Assembly: GCF_003731765.1 (NCBI RefSeq)
Contig: NZ_MOAL01000004.1
Span: 1,364,001 to 1,428,000 of the forward strand
Direction: 5' to 3'
DNA: 64,000 bases
Source: Pseudomonas chlororaphis
GTDB taxonomy: Bacteria > Pseudomonadota > Gammaproteobacteria > Pseudomonadales > Pseudomonadaceae
Part shown: piece by piece, positions 1-7,781 of the stretch
Layout: the number at the start of each line of letters is the position of its first letter
How positions within the stretch are numbered: position 1 is the first letter of the stretch
Position numbers and translations under genes: made by a program
Notes under the pieces: generated by a model
The model's database searches: none
Told to the model about the DNA's origin: nothing
The model's input: the letters and a program-made list of their open reading frames with translations, nothing else

Positions 1-1
1 G

Positions 2-631
2 CTGATCGGTTGCGCCACCGTGGCCCCGACCTACGCCGTCGAACTGGGCCAGCGCCTGAGCGATCTGGGCCTGCTGTACCTCGACGCGCCGATCTCCGGT
101 GGCGCCGCCAAGGCCGCCGCCGGCGAGATGACCATGATGACCTCCGGCCCGGCCGACGCTTACGCCAAGGCCGAGGCGATCCTCGCCGGCATGGCGGGCA
201 AGGTGTATCGCCTGGGCGACGCCCATGGCCTGGGCTCCAAGGTGAAAATCATCAACCAATTGCTGGCCGGGGTGCACATCGCCGCGTCCGCCGAAGCCAT
301 GGCCCTAGGCCTGCGTGAAGGCGTGGATGCCGATGCGCTGTATGAAGTCATCACCCACAGCGCTGGCAATTCCTGGATGTTCGAAAACCGCGTTCCGCAC
401 ATCCTCAAGGCCGATTACACGCCGCTGTCCGCCGTGGACATTTTCGTCAAGGACCTGGGCCTGGTGCTCGATACCGCCCGCGCCAGCAAATTCCCGTTGC
501 CGCTGTCGGCCACCGCCCACCAGATGTTCATGCAGGCCTCCAGCGCCGGTTTTGGCCGCGAGGACGACTCGGCAGTGATCAAGATTTTCCCGGGCATCGA
601 ATTGCCGACCGCCAAGCCTGAGTCTGTTTGA
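2..631 (+). CDS. ltnD: L-threonate dehydrogenase, C-terminal part (5' end outside window)
   Basis: The open frame runs in from the window edge, so the N-terminal Rossmann NAD(P)-binding part is missing; about 210 residues of a family usually near 300 remain. This is the 3-hydroxyisobutyrate dehydrogenase fold. The substrate loop APISGG and the GSKVKIINQ helix, with the family's catalytic lysine, are both visible. The family member in this operon type oxidises L-threonate to 2-oxotetronate in the cytoplasm. The assignment to LtnD rests mostly on context: otnK, otnC, a GntP permease and otnI follow on the same strand, with otnK starting 10 bases downstream. D-glycerate or 3-hydroxyisobutyrate dehydrogenase would be the alternative by sequence alone. 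Confidence 0.85.
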   Translation: MIGCATVAPTYAVELGQRLSDLGLLYLDAPISGGAAKAAAGEMTMMTSGPADAYAKAEAILAGMAGKVYRLGDAHGLGSKVKIINQLLAGVHIAASAEAMALGLREGVDADALYEVITHSAGNSWMFENRVPHILKADYTPLSAVDIFVKDLGLVLDTARASKFPLPLSATAHQMFMQASSAGFGREDDSAVIKIFPGIELPTAKPESV

Positions 632-641
632 GGAACGCCCC

Positions 642-1934
642 ATGAGCACATCCACCGCACGCCCGTTGCTGGGCTGCATCGCCGACGACTTCACCGGTGC
701 CACCGACCTGGCCAACATGCTGGTGCGCGGCGGCATGCGCACGGTGCAAAGCATCGGTATTCCGAGCCGCGAAACCGCTGCCGGGCTTGATGCCGACGCC
801 ATTGTCATCGCCCTGAAATCCCGCACCACGCCGGTCCAGGACGCGGTGGCGGAATCCCTCGCGGCCCTGGCGTGGCTGCGTGAACAAGGCTGCGAGCAGA
901 TCTTCTTCAAGTACTGCTCGACCTTCGACTCCACCGCCGCCGGCAACATCGGCCAGGTCAGCGAGGCCTTGCTCAAGGCCCTGGGCAGCGACTTCACCCT
1001 GGCGTGCCCGGCCTTCCCGGAAAACGGCCGGACCATTTTCCGCGGCCACCTGTTCGTCCAGGACCAGTTGCTCAGCGAATCCGGCATGCAGCATCACCCG
1101 CTGACGCCGATGACCGACGCCAACCTGGTGCGGGTGCTGCAAGCCCAGACCCAGCTGAAAGTCGGCCTGCTGCGCTACGACAGCATTGCCCAAGGTGCCG
1201 AAGCGGTGCAGGCGAAGATCGCCGAACTGCGCGGCCAGGGCATTGGCATGGCGGTTGCCGACGCCTTGTCCGACGCCGACCTCTATACCCTGGGTGCCGC
1301 CTGCGCCGACTTGCCGCTGCTGACGGGCGGTTCCGGCCTGGCCCTGGGCCTGCCGGAGAACTTCCGTCGCGCCGGCAAACTGCGCGACTTCGATGCCTCG
1401 ACCCTGCCGTCGGTGTTCGGCGGTGAAGTGGTGTTGGCCGGCAGCGCCTCGGTGGCCACCATTGGCCAGGTCGCGGCCTGGCTGGAAGCCGATCGCCCGG
1501 CCTTGCGCATCAACCCGCTGGCCCTGGCCGCCGGTGAGCCGGTGGTGCAACAGGCCCTGGCCTTTGCCCGGGACCATGCAGAAACCGTCTTGATCTACGC
1601 CACCAGCACGCCGGATGAAGTCAAGGCCGTGCAACAGCAACTGGGCGTCGAACGCGCCGGGGCCCTGGTGGAAAACGCCTTGGGCGAGATTGCCCAGGGC
1701 CTGCGCCAGAGCGGCGTGCGGCGCTTTGTGATTGCCGGTGGCGAAACCTCCGGCGCCGTGGTCAAGGCCCTGGGCGTCAATCTGCTGCAGATCGGTGCAC
1801 AGATCGACCCGGGCGTGCCGGCCACCGTCAGCAACAGCGACGAACCCCTGGCCCTGGCCCTGAAATCCGGCAACTTCGGTGGCCGCGACTTCTTCGACAA
1901 AGCCCTCAAGCAACTGGCCGGAGGCGCTCAATGA
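642..1934 (+). CDS. otnK: 3-oxo-tetronate kinase
   Basis: A 430-residue four-carbon acid sugar kinase (DUF1537 family). The N-terminal domain opens with GCIADDFTGATDLANML, the family's substrate-domain signature. The C-terminal nucleotide-binding domain carries VIAGGETSGAVVKALG. The enzyme uses ATP to phosphorylate 3-oxotetronate, giving 3-oxotetronate 4-phosphate for OtnC. The start ATG follows AGGAACGCCCC, a good ribosome binding site. The stop overlaps the next start as ATGA, so otnK and otnC are translationally coupled. Length is normal for the family and no key segment is missing. DenK (erythronate) and OtnK are close relatives; OtnK is preferred because otnI and otnC are present. Confidence 0.92.
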   Translation: MSTSTARPLLGCIADDFTGATDLANMLVRGGMRTVQSIGIPSRETAAGLDADAIVIALKSRTTPVQDAVAESLAALAWLREQGCEQIFFKYCSTFDSTAAGNIGQVSEALLKALGSDFTLACPAFPENGRTIFRGHLFVQDQLLSESGMQHHPLTPMTDANLVRVLQAQTQLKVGLLRYDSIAQGAEAVQAKIAELRGQGIGMAVADALSDADLYTLGAACADLPLLTGGSGLALGLPENFRRAGKLRDFDASTLPSVFGGEVVLAGSASVATIGQVAAWLEADRPALRINPLALAAGEPVVQQALAFARDHAETVLIYATSTPDEVKAVQQQLGVERAGALVENALGEIAQGLRQSGVRRFVIAGGETSGAVVKALGVNLLQIGAQIDPGVPATVSNSDEPLALALKSGNFGGRDFFDKALKQLAGGAQ

Positions 1935-2569
1935 GCCGCGAAAGCGAACTGCGCGAAGAAATCTGCGACGTCGGTCGCAGCCTCTACCAGCGCGGCTACA
2001 CCGTGGGCAGCGCCGGCAACATCAGCGCGCGCCTCGACGATGGCTGGCTGATTACTCCCACCGATGTCTGCCTCGGTCGTCTTGATCCGGCGGCCATCGC
2101 CAAGGTAAACCTGGCGGGGGAGTGGGTGTCCGGGGACAAGCCGTCCAAGACCCTGGCCCTGCATCGCCAGGTCTACGACCGCAACCCGGGTGTCGGCGGC
2201 GTGGTGCACACCCACTCCACCCACCTGGTGGCGCTGACCCTGGCCGGCGTGTGGCAAGCCGATGACATCCTGCCGCCGCTGACCCCGTACCAGGTGATGA
2301 AGGTCGGGCACATCCCGCTGATCGGCTACCAGCGCCCGGGTTCGCCCAAGGTCGCCGAGCAGGTCGCTCGCCTGGCCAACAGCGTGCGCGGCGTGATGCT
2401 CGAACGCCTGGGCCCGGTGGTCTGGGAAAGCTCGGTATCCAAGGCCAGCTACGCCCTGGAGGAGTTGGAAGAAACCGCGCGCCTGTGGTTGATGAGCAAC
2501 CCCAAACCGGCGCCCCTGGACCAGGCGGCCCTGGACGAGTTGCGCGAAACCTTCGGCGCCCACTGGTAA
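1931..2569 (+). CDS. otnC: 3-oxo-tetronate 4-phosphate decarboxylase
   Basis: A 212-residue class II aldolase/adducin-fold protein. The zinc site is seen as HTHSTH near residues 95-100, plus a later His in the segment VGHIPLIGY. OtnC decarboxylates 3-oxotetronate 4-phosphate to dihydroxyacetone phosphate, delivering the pathway to glycolysis. The N-terminal segment GSAGNISARL is the usual phosphate-binding loop of the fold. The gene overlaps otnK by four bases. About 100 bases follow before the permease leader, with no clear intrinsic terminator, so transcription probably continues. L-fuculose-phosphate aldolase is the generic alternative annotation; context decides for OtnC. Confidence 0.9.
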   Translation: MSRESELREEICDVGRSLYQRGYTVGSAGNISARLDDGWLITPTDVCLGRLDPAAIAKVNLAGEWVSGDKPSKTLALHRQVYDRNPGVGGVVHTHSTHLVALTLAGVWQADDILPPLTPYQVMKVGHIPLIGYQRPGSPKVAEQVARLANSVRGVMLERLGPVVWESSVSKASYALEELEETARLWLMSNPKPAPLDQAALDELRETFGAHW

Positions 2570-2637
2570 AAAAGTTTACGCAAGTTTGGCCCGGGAGGCG
2601 GTGTTTTGGCTGTTTCCCCAGGGCCCGGCTTGCCCGT

Positions 2638-2657
2638 AAAAAACAATAACAACAGGA
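2638..2657 (+). promoter_or_regulatory. A-rich Hfq/Crc catabolite-repression motif (CA motif)
   Basis: The sequence AAAAACAATAACAACAGG contains overlapping AAnAAnAA units (AACAATAA, AATAACAA). This is the pattern bound by Hfq with Crc in Pseudomonas catabolite repression. It covers the likely ribosome binding site of the small leader frame ahead of the permease, where such sites block translation. The match is seen directly; Crc control is inferred. Confidence 0.6.
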
Positions 2658-2666
2658 CATCCCAGC

Positions 2667-2747
2667 ATGAAAGACATCGACTGCGGTAGTTTCGGATCCA
2701 CCGGCAACACGGCTTCACCGACCCGTTGTGGGGGGCTGACGCAATGA
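2667..2747 (+). CDS. Possible 26-residue leader peptide coupled to the permease
   Basis: A short frame begins at an ATG 10 bases after an ACAGGA element. It encodes 26 residues (start MKDIDCGSFG, end CGGLTQ). Its TGA stop overlaps the permease ATG in the arrangement ATGA. The overlap and the ribosome binding site suggest that its translation opens or feeds the permease start, as in translational coupling. The peptide has no hydrophobic stretch and resembles nothing I recognise. It could instead be a chance frame in the permease 5' untranslated region. It lies directly behind the A-rich Hfq/Crc-like site. Confidence 0.4.
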   Translation: MKDIDCGSFGSTGNTASPTRCGGLTQ

Positions 2748-4204
2748 GCCCACTTCTGCTTATGCTCACCGCCGGCGCAGGCATCGCCCTGTTGTTGTTC
2801 TTGGTGCTCAAGTACAAATTCCAACCCTTTGTGGCGCTGATGCTGGTCAGCATCGTGGTGGCGCTGGTGGCCGGGGTGAAACCCGCCGACCTGGTGGCCA
2901 CCATTGAAGGCGGCATGGGCAAGACCCTGGGGCACATCGCGATCATCATTGCTCTGGGCGCGATGATCGGACGAATCATCGAGCTGTCCGGCGGCGCCGA
3001 GGCGCTGGCCAAGACCTTGATCGAACGCTTCGGCAACCGCCGCACGCCCCTGGCGCTGACCATTGCCGGCTTCATCATCGGCGTGCCGGTGTTCTTCGAA
3101 GTGGGTGTGATCATCCTGATGCCGTTGGCCTATGGCGTGGCCCGCAGTGCGCGCAAGCCGCTGCTGGTGTTCGCCTTGCCGATGTGCGCCGCGCTGCTCA
3201 CCGTGCACGCCTTCCTGCCGCCGCACCCGGGTGCCGTGGCCGCTGCCAGCCAACTGGGCGCCGACCTGGGTCGGGTGCTGATGTTCGGCCTGCCGTTGAC
3301 CGCGTTCCTGTGCTACGTCGGCTACCGTGTGGCCGGGCGCATGACCCGTCGCTTCTACCCGATGACCGACGACATCCGCGCTGAAGTCTATGGCCCGCAC
3401 GTCACCAACCAGGACCTGGAAGCCTGGAACAACGGTTCCAACCAGGCGTCGGTACAGGCCACCGCGGCGGTTTCGCACATGGGCCTGGAAGAGTCCACCA
3501 GCGCCATCGTGTCCAAGCTGCCACCGGCGCCACCACCGGGTTTCGGCCTGATCGTCAGCCTGATTCTGCTGCCGATTATCCTGATTCTCCTCGGCACCCT
3601 GGCCACTTCGCTGTTGCCGCCTGAGTCCACCCTGCGTGGGGTCATGACCGTGCTCGGCGCGCCCCTGGTGGCGCTGCTGATCGACACCTTGCTCTGCGCC
3701 TGGCTGCTGGGTTCGCGCCGCGGCTGGAGCCGTAGCCAGGTGTCCGATGTGATCGGTTCGGCCTTGCCGGGCGTGGCCATGGTGATCCTGATCGCCGGTG
3801 CCGGCGGTGTGTTCGGCAAAGTGCTGGTCGACACCGGGATCGGTGCCGTGGTCTCCGACATGCTGCGCACCACCGGCCTGCCGGTACTGGCCTTGGGCTT
3901 CCTGCTGACCATGTTGCTGCGTGCGGTACAAGGCTCCACCACCGTGGCCCTGGTAACCACCGCCGGCATCATCGCGCCGCTGATCGCCACCCTGAACCTG
4001 ACCCCCAACCACATGGCCCTGCTGTGCCTGGCCATGGGCGGTGGCGGGTTGGCCATGTCCCACATCAACGACGCCGGCTACTGGATCTTCACCAAGCTGG
4101 CCGGACTCAACGTGGCGGACGGCCTGCGCACCTGGACCGTGATCACCACCTTGCTCGGTACCTTGGGCTTCTTTATAACCCTGTTGATCTGGCCTTTTGT
4201 CTGA
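2744..4204 (+). CDS. GntP-family permease, probable tetronate/threonate importer
   Basis: A 486-residue polytopic inner-membrane protein of the gluconate:H+ symporter (GntP) family. Many hydrophobic segments are visible, and family signatures include GVPVFFEVGVIILMPLAY and HAFLPPHPGAVAAA in the first half and GSTTVALVTTAGIIAP near residue 400. A hydrophilic loop around residues 210-265 separates the two halves. The ATG at 2744 is chosen because it follows a G-rich stretch and overlaps the leader stop. A TTG 18 bases upstream is less likely. Its position between otnC and otnI indicates that it imports L-threonate or a related four-carbon sugar acid; gluconate is the generic family substrate. 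Confidence 0.9.
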   Translation: MSPLLLMLTAGAGIALLLFLVLKYKFQPFVALMLVSIVVALVAGVKPADLVATIEGGMGKTLGHIAIIIALGAMIGRIIELSGGAEALAKTLIERFGNRRTPLALTIAGFIIGVPVFFEVGVIILMPLAYGVARSARKPLLVFALPMCAALLTVHAFLPPHPGAVAAASQLGADLGRVLMFGLPLTAFLCYVGYRVAGRMTRRFYPMTDDIRAEVYGPHVTNQDLEAWNNGSNQASVQATAAVSHMGLEESTSAIVSKLPPAPPPGFGLIVSLILLPIILILLGTLATSLLPPESTLRGVMTVLGAPLVALLIDTLLCAWLLGSRRGWSRSQVSDVIGSALPGVAMVILIAGAGGVFGKVLVDTGIGAVVSDMLRTTGLPVLALGFLLTMLLRAVQGSTTVALVTTAGIIAPLIATLNLTPNHMALLCLAMGGGGLAMSHINDAGYWIFTKLAGLNVADGLRTWTVITTLLGTLGFFITLLIWPFV

Positions 4205-4225
4205 CCCTTTGCCTCAGGAGTTTAC

Positions 4226-5008
4226 ATGCCTCGTTTTGCTGCCAACCTCAGCATGCTCTACCCGGAACACGAGTTTCTGGAGCGTTTCGCCGCCGCAGCG
4301 GCGGACGGTTTCGAAGCGGTGGAGTATCTGTTTCCGTACGACTACAGCGCCCAGGAGCTCAAGCAGCGCCTGACGGACAACGGCCTGGAACAGGCCCTGT
4401 TCAATGCGCCGCCGGGTGACTGGGCGGCGGGGGAGCGGGGCATTGTCAGCTTGCCGGGGCGTGAGGCTGAGTTCCGCGCCGGTTTCGAGCGTGCCCTGGA
4501 GTACGCCGCCGTATTGGGCAACTCGCGGATCCACGTGATGGCCGGCTTGCTGCTCTCGGAAAACGACCGCGCCCGGCATCACGCCGTGTACCTGGAAAAC
4601 CTGGCCCACGCCACGGCCCAGGCGGCTAAGTCGGGGATCACCGTGTTGCTGGAACCGATCAACACCCGCGACATGCCGGGCTTCTTCCTCAACCGTCAGG
4701 ACCAGGCCCAGGCCATCTGCCAGGAAGTCGGTGCCAGCAACCTCAAGGTGCAGTTCGACTGCTACCACTGCCAGATCGTCGAAGGCGACCTGGCGGTCAA
4801 GCTGCGTCGGGATTTCGCCGGCATCGGCCATATCCAGATCGCCGGCGTGCCGGACCGTCATGAACCGGACCTGGGGGAGCTCAACTACCCCTACCTGTTC
4901 GAACTGATGGACCAGCTGGGTTACGACGGTTGGGTGGGCTGTGAGTACCGGCCACGGGGCAACACCTCGGCCGGCCTGCAATGGCTGCGGGACTGGAAAG
5001 CCCGCTGA
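4226..5008 (+). CDS. otnI: 2-oxo-tetronate isomerase
   Basis: A 260-residue TIM-barrel protein of the hydroxypyruvate isomerase family. Metal and catalytic residues typical of the fold are visible: the Glu in VLLEPINTRD, the Asp/His in QFDCYHCQIVEGDL, the His in HIQIAGVPDRHEP and the late Glu in VGCEYRP. OtnI converts 2-oxotetronate (from LtnD) to 3-oxotetronate, the OtnK substrate. The start follows CAGGAG with good spacing, 21 bases after the permease stop. It is the last gene of the catabolic unit and is followed by an intrinsic-terminator-like hairpin. Hydroxypyruvate isomerase (Hyi) is the alternative name from similarity alone. Confidence 0.9.
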   Translation: MPRFAANLSMLYPEHEFLERFAAAAADGFEAVEYLFPYDYSAQELKQRLTDNGLEQALFNAPPGDWAAGERGIVSLPGREAEFRAGFERALEYAAVLGNSRIHVMAGLLLSENDRARHHAVYLENLAHATAQAAKSGITVLLEPINTRDMPGFFLNRQDQAQAICQEVGASNLKVQFDCYHCQIVEGDLAVKLRRDFAGIGHIQIAGVPDRHEPDLGELNYPYLFELMDQLGYDGWVGCEYRPRGNTSAGLQWLRDWKAR

Positions 5009-5030
5009 TCCAGGCAAGGTTGATCGCAAT

Positions 5031-5062
5031 ACCCCCTGCGCAGGCCTGCGCGGGGGTTCTTA
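5031..5062 (+). terminator. Hairpin ending the tetronate operon
   Basis: A GC-rich inverted repeat (ACCCCCTGCGCAGG / CCTGCGCGGGGGT, one bulged base) is followed by TTCTTAT. It lies 22 bases after the otnI stop. The T-run is short, so read-through into the hydrolase gene is possible. Confidence 0.6.
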
Positions 5063-5063
5063 T

Positions 5064-5078
5064 AAAAACAACAACAGG
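5064..5078 (+). promoter_or_regulatory. Second A-rich Hfq/Crc-like motif
   Basis: AAAAACAACAACAGG precedes the hydrolase start by about 10 bases and contains AACAACAA, a match to AAnAAnAA. It overlaps the putative ribosome binding site ACAGGA. The resemblance to the site ahead of the permease suggests shared post-transcriptional carbon control of the two genes. Confidence 0.55.
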
Positions 5079-5087
5079 ACTCATCCC

Positions 5088-6158
5088 ATGCAGCGTTTCG
5101 CTTCCAGGCCCGCTATCGGGCTACTGTGTTCCCTGCTTTTTACCGGTTCGGCTGTCAGCGCCGCACCGCTGCCGGCCGCCACCGAGGGCGACTGGGTCGC
5201 TCCCGAGTTCACCTTTCACAACGGTGAAAAACTCGCCAACCTGAAACTGCACTACGTCACCCTGGGCAACCCGAAGAACCCGGCCATCCTCTACCTGCAC
5301 GGCACCTATCGGCCAGGCAGCGATGTGCTGAGCAAGGATTTCGGCGGTGAGTTGTTCGGCCCGGGCCAGCCCCTGGATGCCAGCAAGTACTACATCATTT
5401 CCACCGACGGCATTGGCGTCGGCCAGTCGAGCAAGCCGTCCGATGGCTTGCGCAGCCGGTTCCCGGCGTACAACTACACGGACATGGTCCAGGCCCAGTA
5501 TCGGCTGGTCACTGAGGGGCTGGGGGTCAAGCACCTGCGGCTGATCATCGGCAATTCCATGGGCGGCATGCAGACCTGGATGTGGGGCCAGACCTGGCCG
5601 CAGATGATGGACGCCCTGGTGCCCATGGCGTCCCAGCCCACCGAGATGTCGTCGCGCAACTGGATGATGCGGCGCTTGCTGGTGGAGTCGATCAAGCAGG
5701 ACCCGGCCTACAACAACGGCAATTACACGGCTCAGCCGCCGTCCCTGCGCCTGGCCAATGCGCTGTTCAGCGTCGGCACCAGCGGCGGGACCCTGGCCTA
5801 TCAGGCGGCAGCGCCGACCCGGGCCCAGGCCGACAAACTGGTGGACGAGCGCCTTAACGCGCCACAGACCGCCGATGCCAACGACTTTATCTACCAGTGG
5901 CAATCCTCGGCGGACTACAACGCCGCGCCGGGGCTGGGCAAGATCCAGGCCCCGGTGTTGGCCATCAACTCGGCGGACGACGAGCGTAACCCGCCGGAAA
6001 CCGGCACCCTGCAAGCCTCGCTGGGCCAACTGAAAAATGCCCGCCTGTTACTGATCCCCGCCAGCCCCGACACCCGTGGCCACGGCACCACCAGCATGGC
6101 GAAGTTCTACGTCAAGGAACTGGGCCAGTTCATGCAGCAAACCGAAAAAAGCCACTGA
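5088..6158 (+). CDS. Exported alpha/beta hydrolase (MetX-like fold)
   Basis: A 356-residue protein with a clear signal peptide: positive start, hydrophobic core LLCSLLFTG, cleavage near SAVSAA at residues 22-26. The mature part is an alpha/beta hydrolase of the homoserine O-acetyltransferase-like group. The nucleophile elbow is IIGNSMGG with Ser157, the acid is probably in SADDERNPP, and the His is in DTRGHGTTS. Because it is exported, a biosynthetic MetX role is unlikely; a periplasmic esterase or lactonase is more plausible. It lies 29 bases after the tetronate-operon hairpin and has the same kind of A-rich Crc-like site as the permease. A role in preparing a sugar-acid ester or lactone for uptake is conjecture. 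Confidence 0.8.
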   Translation: MQRFASRPAIGLLCSLLFTGSAVSAAPLPAATEGDWVAPEFTFHNGEKLANLKLHYVTLGNPKNPAILYLHGTYRPGSDVLSKDFGGELFGPGQPLDASKYYIISTDGIGVGQSSKPSDGLRSRFPAYNYTDMVQAQYRLVTEGLGVKHLRLIIGNSMGGMQTWMWGQTWPQMMDALVPMASQPTEMSSRNWMMRRLLVESIKQDPAYNNGNYTAQPPSLRLANALFSVGTSGGTLAYQAAAPTRAQADKLVDERLNAPQTADANDFIYQWQSSADYNAAPGLGKIQAPVLAINSADDERNPPETGTLQASLGQLKNARLLLIPASPDTRGHGTTSMAKFYVKELGQFMQQTEKSH

Positions 6159-6169
6159 GCACCCCTCGT

Positions 6170-6252
6170 TGTAGGCGCTGGCTCGCCAGCGATCACGTCC
6201 TTGAATCGGTAGCGGATTCAAGGGCCCCATCGCCGGCAAGCCGGCTCCTACA
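6170..6252. repeat. REP pair (inverted, about 83 bp)
   Basis: Begins TGTAGGCGCTGGCTCGCCAGCGAT and ends with the inverted form ATCGCCGGCAAGCCGGCTCCTACA. The two imperfect palindromes face each other around about 35 bases. Same family as the arrays at 14.4 and 60.2 kb. It lies between the hydrolase and the convergent regulator gene and may act as a transcript-stabilising or terminating structure. Confidence 0.85.
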
Positions 6253-6269
6253 AGGGGGGCAGGGTGGCG

Positions 6270-6352
6270 CAGAGCGTGGGAACGGTCACTAAGGCCGCCT
6301 GCTCGTTCCCACGGTCCGTGGGAATGTCGCCGCAGACGCTCCGCGTCCCGTC
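6270..6352. repeat. Second intergenic repeat family (GTGGGAACG palindromes)
   Basis: Contains GAGCGTGGGAACG, then CGTTCCCACGGTCCGTGGGAATG and GACGCTCCGCGTCCCG, which pair with one another in several ways. This is a different repeat from the TGTAGGAGC REP family and lies between two copies of it. I recall similar units as common in Pseudomonas intergenic DNA. Confidence 0.55.
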
Positions 6353-6365
6353 CAGCCAAGCCCAG

Positions 6366-6448
6366 GTAGGAGCTGGCTCGCCAGCGATCACGCCCGCAAG
6401 AACGATACAAAATTCACGGGCCCCATCGCCGGCAAGCCGGCTCCTACA
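6366..6448. repeat. REP pair overlapping the 3' end of the DeoR gene
   Basis: GTAGGAGCTGGCTCGCCAGCGAT to ATCGCCGGCAAGCCGGCTCCTACA. The last bases overlap the regulator gene, so the TAG stop of that gene (6446-6444, minus strand) is part of the REP's GTAGGAG end. Confidence 0.85.
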
Positions 6449-7250
6449 GGGGGAGCAGCAATTCCACGCCTTGTTTGCGAATTCCGTCCGCCGCCGCTGG
6501 GGCCAGGGCGGCGTCGCTGATGATGATGTCGAACTGCTCCAGGCCGGCGATTTTGTACATGCTGAAGGTGCCGTATTTGGAGCTGCTGGCCACCAGCACC
6601 ACCTGGGACGCCGACTGCATCGCCACCTGCTTGACTTCGACCTTCAACGCCGACGGCGTGGTGATACCGCGCAGCAGGTCCCAGGAGCTGGTGGACATAA
6701 AGGCGATGTCCGTCACCACCTGGCGCAAGGTCGCCACGGCCAGCCCGCCGACGCAGGAATGGTTGGAATGATCCAACTGCCCGCCGGTGTGGATCACCGT
6801 CACCTGGGGCGCTTCCATCAGCGCCTGGACCACACCGAAATCGTTGGTCACCACGGTCATGCCCGACAACGCCTTGATGTAGGGCACGATCTCCAGTGTG
6901 CTGGTGCCGGCGTCCAGGTACACCGTCATGTCCGGGTGCAACAGGCCGGCGGCCAGCTTGGCCATGGCCTGCTTCTGCGGCAGCTCCACCACCGCCTTGG
7001 ACTGGTGGCTGGGCTCGCTGTGCAACTGGCTGGCGATGCGCACCCCGCCGGTCACCGAATAGGCTCGGCCCTCTTGCTCCAGCAGGGCGATATCGCGGCG
7101 CACGGTCATGTGCGAACAGTCGAACATCTCCATCAACTGATGCACGCTCAACACCTGGTGCTTGCGCAATTGACGCAGGATCTGCTCGCGGCGCTGCTCA
7201 GGAATCATCGGGGCGCCGCTGTCGGTGGCGATGTCCTTGGGAGTGGGCAT
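6444..7250 (-). CDS. DeoR/GlpR-family transcriptional regulator
   Basis: A 268-residue repressor-type protein. The N-terminal winged helix-turn-helix (about residues 15-72) contains REQILRQLRKHQVLSV and FDCSHMTVRRDIALLEQEG, the DeoR signature. The C-terminal sugar-phosphate sensor domain has the phosphate-binding DAGTSTLEIVPY segment and VVTNDFGV. The start has TGGAGC six bases upstream. It lies convergent to the hydrolase and closes the tetronate locus, so it is the best local candidate regulator of the otn genes, sensing a phosphorylated four-carbon intermediate. This link is inferred from position only. The stop codon is supplied by an adjoining REP element. Confidence 0.88.
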   Translation of the reverse strand: MPTPKDIATDSGAPMIPEQRREQILRQLRKHQVLSVHQLMEMFDCSHMTVRRDIALLEQEGRAYSVTGGVRIASQLHSEPSHQSKAVVELPQKQAMAKLAAGLLHPDMTVYLDAGTSTLEIVPYIKALSGMTVVTNDFGVVQALMEAPQVTVIHTGGQLDHSNHSCVGGLAVATLRQVVTDIAFMSTSSWDLLRGITTPSALKVEVKQVAMQSASQVVLVASSSKYGTFSMYKIAGLEQFDIIISDAALAPAAADGIRKQGVELLLPL

Positions 7251-7407
7251 TCGGGCTCCAGATTGGCTTGGCTGTACAGGCAGGAAAGAGGGAAGACATA
7301 GTAGCGAATCCGGCCGTTGGGGACGAGTTCTTGTACCGCTAGGGCCTGAGGAAAATCGTCACAGCAGGTTATGATCCGCGCCCTCGACCCGCGTCAAGGA
7401 ATGCCCC

Positions 7408-7731
7408 ATGACCGATGTGAACACCTACCACGATGGCCGCCTGGAAATCCGCCTGACCCCCCGGGAAATGCGCATGAGCCATTGGGTCCACGCACCCACG
7501 GTCACCGACCTGGAAACCGGCCGCGTGCTGCTGGACCTGAGCGATGGGTTGTGGGACTTGATGGCAGTGCATGAGGCTGAGTATCGGCTTGATCTGCACC
7601 TGCGTCGTTATCCGGGTGACCGTGCAGCTTTAACCTTGAGTATTACGCTTGGTGACAATCGTTTGTGGATGGGACCTCAAGAGGTATCGCCCGAGCATCT
7701 GGAAGCAGTGCTGGATGCCGCAGTTCTCTGA
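7408..7731 (+). CDS. Uncharacterised 107-residue protein, intact paralogue
   Basis: A small acidic cytoplasmic protein without signal peptide or membrane segment; I do not recognise a named family. The second half (WDLMAVHEAEYRLDLHLRRYPGD and the following ALTLSITLGDNRLW) matches a truncated copy at 9.88-10.05 kb residue for residue in its core. The reading frame has the same high-GC codon use as the chromosome. It lies divergent from the DeoR gene and convergent with the phosphoesterase. A hairpin follows its stop. Confidence 0.75.
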   Translation: MTDVNTYHDGRLEIRLTPREMRMSHWVHAPTVTDLETGRVLLDLSDGLWDLMAVHEAEYRLDLHLRRYPGDRAALTLSITLGDNRLWMGPQEVSPEHLEAVLDAAVL

Positions 7732-7749
7732 TGACCAAGGACTTGAATC

Positions 7750-7771
7750 GGGCGCCGGCATGACGGCGCCC
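7750..7771. terminator. Hairpin between convergent genes
   Basis: GGGCGCCG / CGGCGCCC, perfect 8-bp arms with a six-base loop, 19 bases after the small gene and 10 bases beyond the phosphoesterase stop. There is no T-run on either side, so its action as an intrinsic terminator is uncertain. Confidence 0.4.
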
Positions 7772-7781
7772 ATAGAAAGGG

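Noticed and set aside
2576..4063. 495-codon minus-strand frame opposite the GntP permease
   Set aside because: His/Gln/Gly-rich shadow without domain; the permease has complete GntP signatures.
5088..6158. Hydrolase as biosynthetic homoserine O-acetyltransferase MetX
   Set aside because: It has a signal peptide and no methionine-pathway neighbour.
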